Source: Solirubrobacter sp963848475 (GTDB lineage: Bacteria; Actinomycetota; Thermoleophilia; Solirubrobacterales; Solirubrobacteraceae). Taken from it: DNA of 64,000 nt. A program made the position numbers and the translations under genes. The stretch is taken from contig CAWKDW010000020.1 of assembly GCA_963848475.1 (NCBI GenBank), positions 124,001-188,000 of the forward strand. The letters run 5' to 3'. Of the stretch, positions 58,553-64,000 are shown piece after piece. Each line of letters opens with the position of its first letter. The stretch's first letter is position 1. The notes beneath the pieces are model-generated. The model worked only from the letters and a program-made list of their open reading frames with translations, ran no database searches and had not been told where the DNA came from.

Positions 58553-59749
58553 GTGCGGATCCTGAGCCTGTCGTGGGAGTACCCGCCGATCGTGGAGGGC
58601 GGCCTGGCGCGGCACGTGCGCAAGCTGTCCGAGCAGCTCGTCCGCGACGGCCACGAGGTCCACGTCGTCACGCGCGGCGGCGGGCGGCTCGAGGCCGACG
58701 AGGACCGTCACGGCGTCGCCGTGCACCGCGTGCGCGAGCCGGAGTTCCCGAAGGACGATCTCGACGCGTTCATCGCCTGGGTCGACCACATGAACGAGGA
58801 CATGCTCGCCGCGGGCCTCGAGCTCGGCGGCGGCTTCGACCTCGTCCACTCGCACGACTGGCTCGTCGCAGCCGCGGCCCGCTCGCTCGCGCGCCGGCGC
58901 CGCCTCCCGTGGCTCGTGACGGTGCACGCGACCGAGTACGGGCGCCACCAGGGCTGGGTCGACAAGCACCCGCAGTCGCACATCCACGGCGTCGAGCGGC
59001 GGATGAGCCGCGGCGCCGACCACGTGATCACGTGCTCGCACTTCATGCGCGCGCAGGTCGCGGACGTCTTCGGCGTCCCGCGCGAGCGGATCACCGCGAT
59101 CCCCAACGGCATCGACCCGACCGACCTGCAGCCCGTCGCCGACCTGCCGCGCCTGCGCGCGCGCTTCGCGGCGCCCGACGAGAAGCTGGTCCTGCTCGTC
59201 GGCCGGCTGGTCCACGAGAAGGGCTTCCACCTTGCGCTCGACGCGCTCCCCGGCCTGATCCGGCGCGTCGGCAAGGTGCGCTTCCTGATCGCGGGCTCCG
59301 GCTTCGCGGAGGCCGAGCTCAAGGAGCAGGCCGAGCGGCTCGGCCTGATGGAGCACGGCACCTTCATCGGCTGGACCGGGGACGAGGTGCTGCACTCGCT
59401 CTACCGGATCGCCGACCTCTGCCTCGTGCCGTCGATCTACGAACCGTTCGGACTCGTCGCGCTGGAGGCGATGGCCTCTGGCTGCCCGTGCATCGTCGCC
59501 GACACCGGTGGGCTGCGCGAGGTCGTCCCGCGCGGGCGGCGCGTCGGGCTGCGCTTCCGCGCGTCCAACGCCCGTTCGCTGGAGCGGATGGCCGAGCAGC
59601 TGCTGACCGACGACGCGCTGCGCGAGCGGCTCGTCGCCGAGGCCTCAGAGCACGTCCTGCGCTTCGATTGGGCCGAGGTCGCGCGCGAGACGACCGCGGT
59701 CTACGAGCGCCTGGTCGTGGCGCGCCGCGAGCGCTCTGGCGCGACCTGA
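58553..59749 (+). CDS. GT4 glycosyltransferase, Rv3032-like alpha-1,4-glucosyltransferase
   Basis: A 398-residue GT-B enzyme. VRILSLSWEYPPIVEGGLARH, VHSHDWLVAAAA, VTVHATEYGRHQGWVDK, HVITCSHFMR, LLVGRLVHEKGFH and the nucleotide-binding EPFGLVALEAMASG closely follow Mycobacterium Rv3032, an alpha-1,4-glucosyltransferase of methylglucose lipopolysaccharide/glycogen synthesis that uses UDP- or ADP-glucose. It may prime or elongate glucan independently of GlgE. GTG 58553 is chosen over ATG 58532 because of the TAGGGT box 8 nt upstream and the exact family N-terminus. It is close to the treZ-glgX-treY operon but separated by other genes. Confidence 0.88.
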   Translation: MRILSLSWEYPPIVEGGLARHVRKLSEQLVRDGHEVHVVTRGGGRLEADEDRHGVAVHRVREPEFPKDDLDAFIAWVDHMNEDMLAAGLELGGGFDLVHSHDWLVAAAARSLARRRRLPWLVTVHATEYGRHQGWVDKHPQSHIHGVERRMSRGADHVITCSHFMRAQVADVFGVPRERITAIPNGIDPTDLQPVADLPRLRARFAAPDEKLVLLVGRLVHEKGFHLALDALPGLIRRVGKVRFLIAGSGFAEAELKEQAERLGLMEHGTFIGWTGDEVLHSLYRIADLCLVPSIYEPFGLVALEAMASGCPCIVADTGGLREVVPRGRRVGLRFRASNARSLERMAEQLLTDDALRERLVAEASEHVLRFDWAEVARETTAVYERLVVARRERSGAT

Positions 59750-59757
59750 CGCGCCGC

Positions 59758-60288
59758 TCAGCGCCGCCGGCGCGGCGGCGTGGCGGCCGCGCGGACCTTC
59801 GGCGCCGCGGCGGGCGGTGGCGGCAGCACCGCGTAGGGCTCGACGACAGCGCCCGCGGCGACCGCCGCGCCGGGCCCCACGACCGCGTGCGGCCCGAGCA
59901 CGGCGCCCGCGCCGATCGTGATCGGCGCGCGCCGCAGCGGCTGTTCGCGCAGCGGGCGCTCGACGTCGGCCCACGTCGGGCGGGCGTCGTCGACCGCCGC
60001 CCAGTCGCCGACGACCGCGTTCGGTCCGAGCTCCACGCCGGCGTGCGAGACGACCACGGCGCGCTCGCCCAGCCGTGCGCCCGCTGCGAGGCGGACCGTG
60101 CCGCCGAAGGCGTCGATCCGGCTGCCGGGGCCCAACGACGTCCCGGCGCCGAGGATCACGCGCGCACCGGGCGCGACGGTGACCCGCACGCCGTCGGCGA
60201 CCCGCACGTCGCGGGCGGCCACCAGGCGCCCGCCCGAGCGCGCACGCAGACGCAGCAGCCGGAGCAGGTCAAGCACCGCGCACCGCAC
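59758..60288 (-). CDS. Left-handed beta-helix (hexapeptide-repeat) protein, acyltransferase-like
   Basis: A 176-residue protein with hexapeptide periodicity (VRVTVAPGARVILGAGTSLGPGS, LGPNAVVGDWAAV, ITIGAGAVLGPHAVVGPGAAV), typical of LbH acyltransferases and related trimeric proteins. The beta-helix coils are interrupted by a loop (PTWADVERPLREQPL). No clear catalytic His context can be assigned. The C-terminus is Pro/Arg-rich. GTG start overlapping the last 20 bp of the upstream protease gene, so co-transcribed with it. Whether it acetylates or only binds sugars is unknown. Confidence 0.65.
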   Translation of the reverse strand: MRCAVLDLLRLLRLRARSGGRLVAARDVRVADGVRVTVAPGARVILGAGTSLGPGSRIDAFGGTVRLAAGARLGERAVVVSHAGVELGPNAVVGDWAAVDDARPTWADVERPLREQPLRRAPITIGAGAVLGPHAVVGPGAAVAAGAVVEPYAVLPPPPAAAPKVRAAATPPRRRR

Positions 60289-61514
60289 GCCGGTAGGAGC
60301 GCAGGAACTCGTCCCAGCCGTGGCGCTCGGCGAAGCGCAGGTCCTTGTAGTACGGCGAGATCTCGTCGGTCGGCGCCGGCATGTAGGCGGTCACGCCGCC
60401 GCAGTGCTCGACGCTCTCGCCGAGGTTGGCGTTGGCGACGACGAAGTCGCCACCGGGCTTGAGCGCGTCGAGCACCTTCCTGGCCGCGGTCTTGACCGCG
60501 CTCTCGAAGGGCTGTGAGCGCACCTGCTCGCAGAGCGTCTTGAGGTCGACCAGGTCGCCCTCGAAGCGCGTGCTGCGCGAGTGGGCGCGCAGTAGCCGGG
60601 TGGCGTCGACGTCGTCGTCGGAGATCGCGCGCCGCAGCGCCATCGTGAAGGCGTCGAGCGTGGTCGCGAGTGGCTCCAGCCCCGCGCTGTGGACGGCGCA
60701 CATCGTCACCGGCCACAGCTCGTCGTGGTTCCTGTAGGACTCGAGGTAGCGCTTGACGACGACGCGGCCGAGCGCGGCGCCGTCCATGCTCGGGTTCGAG
60801 CGCAGGTCGCCGAGGATCTTGTCGTAGGGCCAGCCGTCGCCGGGCTCCAGCTCCTCCGAGGCGACCACCGCGCGCACGTCCTTCTCGCTCTGGTAGGCGA
60901 CCTCGAGGCAGCTCATCAGGCAGGCGTCCATCCCCAGCAGGTCGAGCGGCCGGCCGAGCAGCGTGTGCGCCTTGGCCAGCACCTCGCCGAGCTCGAGCGT
61001 GTCGAGCGAGTGGCCGGTGCCGTCGTCGGAGGCGATCGCACGCGCTCCCGCGTTCGGCTTGCTCAGCGCGGTCTCGAGCGTCGGCCGGAAGAGGCTGCGC
61101 CCGAGCTGGGAGGCGGCGCGGACGTCGAGCTCGCGCGGCGTCACGCCGACGCCCTTGACGTGCGCGTAGAGCTCGTCGAAGTCCAGCGGGTCCCAGCCTG
61201 AGCCGTGGTTCCAGATGATCAGCGCGTAGCGATCGGCGGGCGCCTTCGCCTTCGCCCAGCGGATGAAGTCGAGCAGGGTCTGCGGCGAGCCGGAGTCGAC
61301 GTCCTTGCCGAGGTTCTCGCGCTCCTCCGCCTTGCCGTCCTTGCCGATGATGATGCGGTGTGCGGCCTGCTGCTCGAGCCGCTTTACGAAGACGGCGACC
61401 TTCAAGCCAGTCGCTGGAGCCGACCTTGCGCATCTCCGCCAGATCCTTGGCGGCGAACGACGAGAGGCTGTTGTAGCCCGCCACGTAGACCATGAAGGTC
61501 CATTTCGCGCTCAT
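60269..61514 (-). CDS. Clostripain-family (C11) cysteine peptidase, one frameshift
   Basis: About 415 residues. The N-terminus MSAKWTFMVYVAGYNSLSSF, catalytic His in LIIWNHGSGWDP and catalytic Cys in LLGMDACLMSCLEVAYQ define peptidase family C11 (clan CD, Arg-preferring). No signal peptide, so it is likely cytoplasmic. An extra G near 61405 splits the first 36 residues from the rest. The C-terminal half (FVVANANLGESVEHCGGVTAYMPAP) is typical of bacterial members with unknown targets. It is divergent from the M6 protease, with an AGTCGTGGAG palindrome between them. Confidence 0.85.
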
Positions 61515-61520
61515 GGCTTG

Positions 61521-61526
61521 ACCCTA
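61521..61526 (-). promoter_or_regulatory. Probable -10 box (TAGGGT) of the C11 peptidase gene
   Basis: On the minus strand TAGGGT lies 6 nt before ATG 61514. The palindrome at 61529-61552 begins 3 bp upstream of it and would cover the -35 region. Confidence 0.5.
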
Positions 61527-61528
61527 CA

Positions 61529-61552
61529 AGTCGTGGAGATCGCTCCACGACT
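61529..61552. promoter_or_regulatory. Perfect 10-bp palindrome in the divergent protease promoter region
   Basis: AGTCGTGGAG and its exact complement flank ATCG. It lies between the divergent C11 and M6 protease genes, adjacent to the C11 -10 box and 3 bp before a TTGACA (61555-61560) facing the M6 gene. A dimeric regulator bound here could control both. Confidence 0.55.
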
Positions 61553-61554
61553 CG

Positions 61555-61560
61555 TTGACA
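61555..61560 (+). promoter_or_regulatory. Possible -35 element (TTGACA) of the M6 protease gene
   Basis: A perfect TTGACA with a weak -10 (GAGCAT at 61578-61583) 17 bp downstream. Unlike most genes here, the M6 gene would have a leader of about 80 nt and a ribosome site (GAGGTCGGA). Confidence 0.35.
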
Positions 61561-61667
61561 TCTCATGAGGTGGCAATGAGCATGGGCCGACCTGCGGGCG
61601 CGGTCGCGGGAGGGGTGAGGGTTCCTGTATGCGGCAACCGCGCGCGCCGCAGATTTGAGGTCGGAAG

Positions 61668-64000
61668 ATGAGAGCACGAGCAGTATTAGCGACCGCCTGC
61701 GCGGTCACCGCGTCTTTTGGGGTTGCCGCGTCGGCTTCGGCCGCACCGCCCCAGCCTCTCGATCCGCAGAACTGGTCCTTCCAGGACAACCTGACCTGGA
61801 ACGACTACAAGCCGATCCCCGGGCCCAACTACGCCGACGCGAGCATTCAGCCGACGGTCAAGAAGTGGAAGGTCGCGCTGATCCTCGTCGACTACGACGA
61901 TCGGCCGTTCACGATCACGCAGGCGGCGGGCGGGACGATCTTCGGTACGCCGACGGCGCTCGCCCACAGCGTCCCACGCGAGCAGGTCCCGCAGTTCTAC
62001 GCGAACTTCCTCAACACGCCGTCGGAGCTGAACAACTTCCAGACCATGAACCGGTACTGGATGGAGGATTCCTTCGGCAAGTACGGCGTCGAGGTCGTCC
62101 CGTTCGGCCCGTACCGGATGCCGCTGAAGGCCTACCAGTACCACATCGCGAACTTCCAGAACACGACCGCGGACTGCCCGAGCCCGGGCAACGCGACGCC
62201 GAACCCGACGCCCTGCAACCAGAACTTCTTCAACGCGGCGCGCAACGCGTGGCGGGCGGACATCAACGCCGAAGGCAACCCGTACGCGGAGAGCGACTTC
62301 GACAACATGTTCTGGACCTCCGCGGGCCAGGACGAGAGCGGGTCGTGGCAGGAGTTCGGCGAGATGCGCTTCACCAGCCCTGACACGGTGACGCGACGAG
62401 TTCGGCCCCAAGAGCATCAATCCGCTGCATGCGCGCGGCAACTGGGCCTCGACGCGCTACATCCCGTGGACGTCATGGGCCGCGGCCGCCAACGTCTGGC
62501 CGAGCGCGAGCGGCAACAGCTCGACCGAGGCCGAGAGCGCCGGCATGGCGGTCTATGCCCATGAGCTCTCCCACAACCTGGGCATCCCCGACAACTACAA
62601 CAACCCCTACGCCGTAACGCCGCAGCGTACGGCGGGCGGCATGTGGGACATGATGAGCCGCGGCTCGTTCAACGGTCCCGGTGGCCCGCACACGCGGTTC
62701 ATGATCCCGCCGACGCAGGGCTCCGCGCTCGGCGCGCAGCACAACATGCGCAACAAGCGGTTCCTGAACTTCATCGGTGACGCCGACCTGCTGCGCCTCA
62801 ACCGCGACGGGCTCGCGCAGTCCGGGCTCGCCGTCGCCGAGGTCAAGGCGCGTGAGGCCGCTCCCGACGGCGATCTCGCGGGCGTGCGCGTGCTGCTCGA
62901 CGGCGCGGGCGACCAGAACCCGCCGTGCCGCTACCAGACCGACCCGACCTGCGAGGGTCCCTGGTACACGTCCGCGACCGGCGTCGAACGTGACTGCGCG
63001 GTTCAACGACTACACGATGGAGGTCGTGCAGCAGATCGGCTCGGACTCCTTCACCCCGGGCCACGGCGTCCTGATCGGCAAGTCGAAGAACTCCAGCTCC
63101 AGCTGCGGCTCCTTCAGCTGCTTCGTGTTCTACCTGGACTCCAACCCGGAGGACATCAACCAGGTCGACTACGTCCTGGCCGATGGCACGCCGGTCAAGG
63201 CCACGATCGGCGACGAACGCCAGATGAACGACGGCTCCTTCAACGTCGGCGTGAACTCTGGCAGCGAGTACGAGCGCGTCGAGCCGGCCAACAACCTGCA
63301 CTTCTACATCCTCGACAAGCGCACCGACGCCGATGGCGTTCTGCGCTACAAGATCGGCGTGCGCTCGCTCTCCGGCTCGGGTCCGCAGACGCGCGGGCGT
63401 CAGCGTCGGGGCGGCCGACAAGGGCACGGACGAGGGCTTCTCGACCTGCACGTTCCCGCTCAAGAACACCGGCGCCGCCGCGGCGACGACCGGACGTCGC
63501 ATCCGCAGGACGCGTCCGCGTACCTCGACAGCGACATCTACCGCCTGGCGGCCTCGGCCAACGGGACCGGCTGGACCGCCCACCTCAAGAACGTGCTTCG
63601 CCACGCGCGAAGTTCGGCGAGACGGTCCAGGTGCCGGTCTACATCGAGAAGGCCCTGGGCGCCGCGGCGTCCGGGTCGGTCACGCTGAACGCCACGTCGG
63701 AGAGCGACCCGACGAAGTCGATGTCGGTCACCTGCTCGTGGGGCAGCGGCGACACCGTGGGCGGCACCGTCCCGGCGACGCTCGCGCTGACGATGGGCGC
63801 TCCGGCGAGCTTCGGCGCGTTCACGCCGGGCCTGCAGACGGACTACTTCGCCACCACCACGGCGAACGTGATCTCGACCGCCGGTGACGCGATGCTGAGC
63901 GTCGCCGACCCGAGCACGACCAACACCGGCAAGCTCGTCAACGGCGCGTTCGCGCTGCCCGAGACGCTGCAGGCCAACGCGGTGCGCGGCACCACGTCCA
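61668..64000 (+). CDS. Secreted M6-family (immune inhibitor A-like) metalloprotease, 3' end outside window, several frameshifts
   Basis: At least 770 residues. The signal peptide (RAVLATACAVTASFGVAASASA) precedes an M6-type domain with VALILVDYDDRPF, YWMEDSFGKYGVEV and the zinc motif AHELSHNLGIPDNY (HExxHxxGxxD), then MWDMMSRGSFNGPGG, a Met-turn-like segment. Beta domains follow (VYIEKALGAAASGSVTLNATS...). Frame changes near 62395, 62975 and 63395 fit single insertions; those near 63495 and 63605 need a deletion or two insertions. Homologous proteases degrade host antimicrobial or matrix proteins; here the target is unknown. GAGGTCGGA precedes the ATG. Confidence 0.82.

Overview
The window is a very GC-rich chromosomal segment (codon third positions almost all G/C, frequent GTG/TTG starts, ATGA and GTGA gene overlaps). 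The gene content points to an actinobacterium, most likely Thermoleophilia/Solirubrobacterales. The main clues are a GlgE-TreS-Mak-GlgB glucan pathway, an Rv3032-like glucosyltransferase, DUF3159, many secreted proteases and secreted proteins with basic beta-rich C-termini. The taxon is an inference; there is no rRNA marker. No rRNA, tRNA, CRISPR array, insertion sequence or phage gene was recognised.

Layout. 1-9 kb: end of a NarL-type histidine kinase, thioesterase, CYTH protein, a broken SDR gene, a secreted WD40-like protein, a four-gene minus-strand operon (Ser/Thr-tailed membrane protein, heme-b membrane protein, ApbE, lipoprotein), HAD phosphatase, DUF2269 protein and a PAS-GGDEF-EAL protein. 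9-20 kb: a fused alpha-oxoamine synthase/GNAT acyltransferase, serine hydrolase, double VOC protein, cytochrome c with a FixH/YtkA-like partner, EEP phosphatase, a GCS2-type ligase divergent from two tandem S51 peptidases, and a CBS/DRTGG pyrophosphatase. 20-28 kb: signalling (Ser/Thr kinase with a beta-propeller sensor, PAS/EAL-like/HDOD protein, HK, response regulator, ECF sigma and a likely anti-sigma). 28-37 kb: YqgE, a metalloprotease with a Lys/Ala tail, aldo/keto reductase, two subtilisins, SGNH hydrolase, DUF3159, methyltransferase. 37-60 kb: alpha-glucan/trehalose region (MalQ | GlgE; TreS-Mak-GlgB; TreZ-GlgX-TreY; GT4) interrupted by minus-strand genes for an OmpA-like and a repeat protein, a nucleoside hydrolase and a GAF-GAF-GGDEF protein. 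60-64 kb: hexapeptide transferase and clostripain-like protease divergent from an M6 metalloprotease that runs off the end.

How the genes fit together. TreS and Mak turn trehalose into maltose 1-phosphate, GlgE polymerises it and GlgB branches it. GlgX debranches the glucan, MalQ rearranges linear oligosaccharides, and TreY/TreZ return chain ends to trehalose. The window therefore encodes a nearly closed trehalose-glucan cycle.

Two global properties matter to a reader. First, about thirty otherwise well-conserved genes are frameshifted, nearly all repaired by removing one (usually G/C) base, often where GGC reads GGGC. I treat these as sequence errors and give whole-gene coordinates. Second, at least twelve genes start 6-10 nt after a TAnnnT-like box (mostly TAGnnT), suggesting leaderless transcription. 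In five cases the TAG of that box is the stop codon of the preceding gene.
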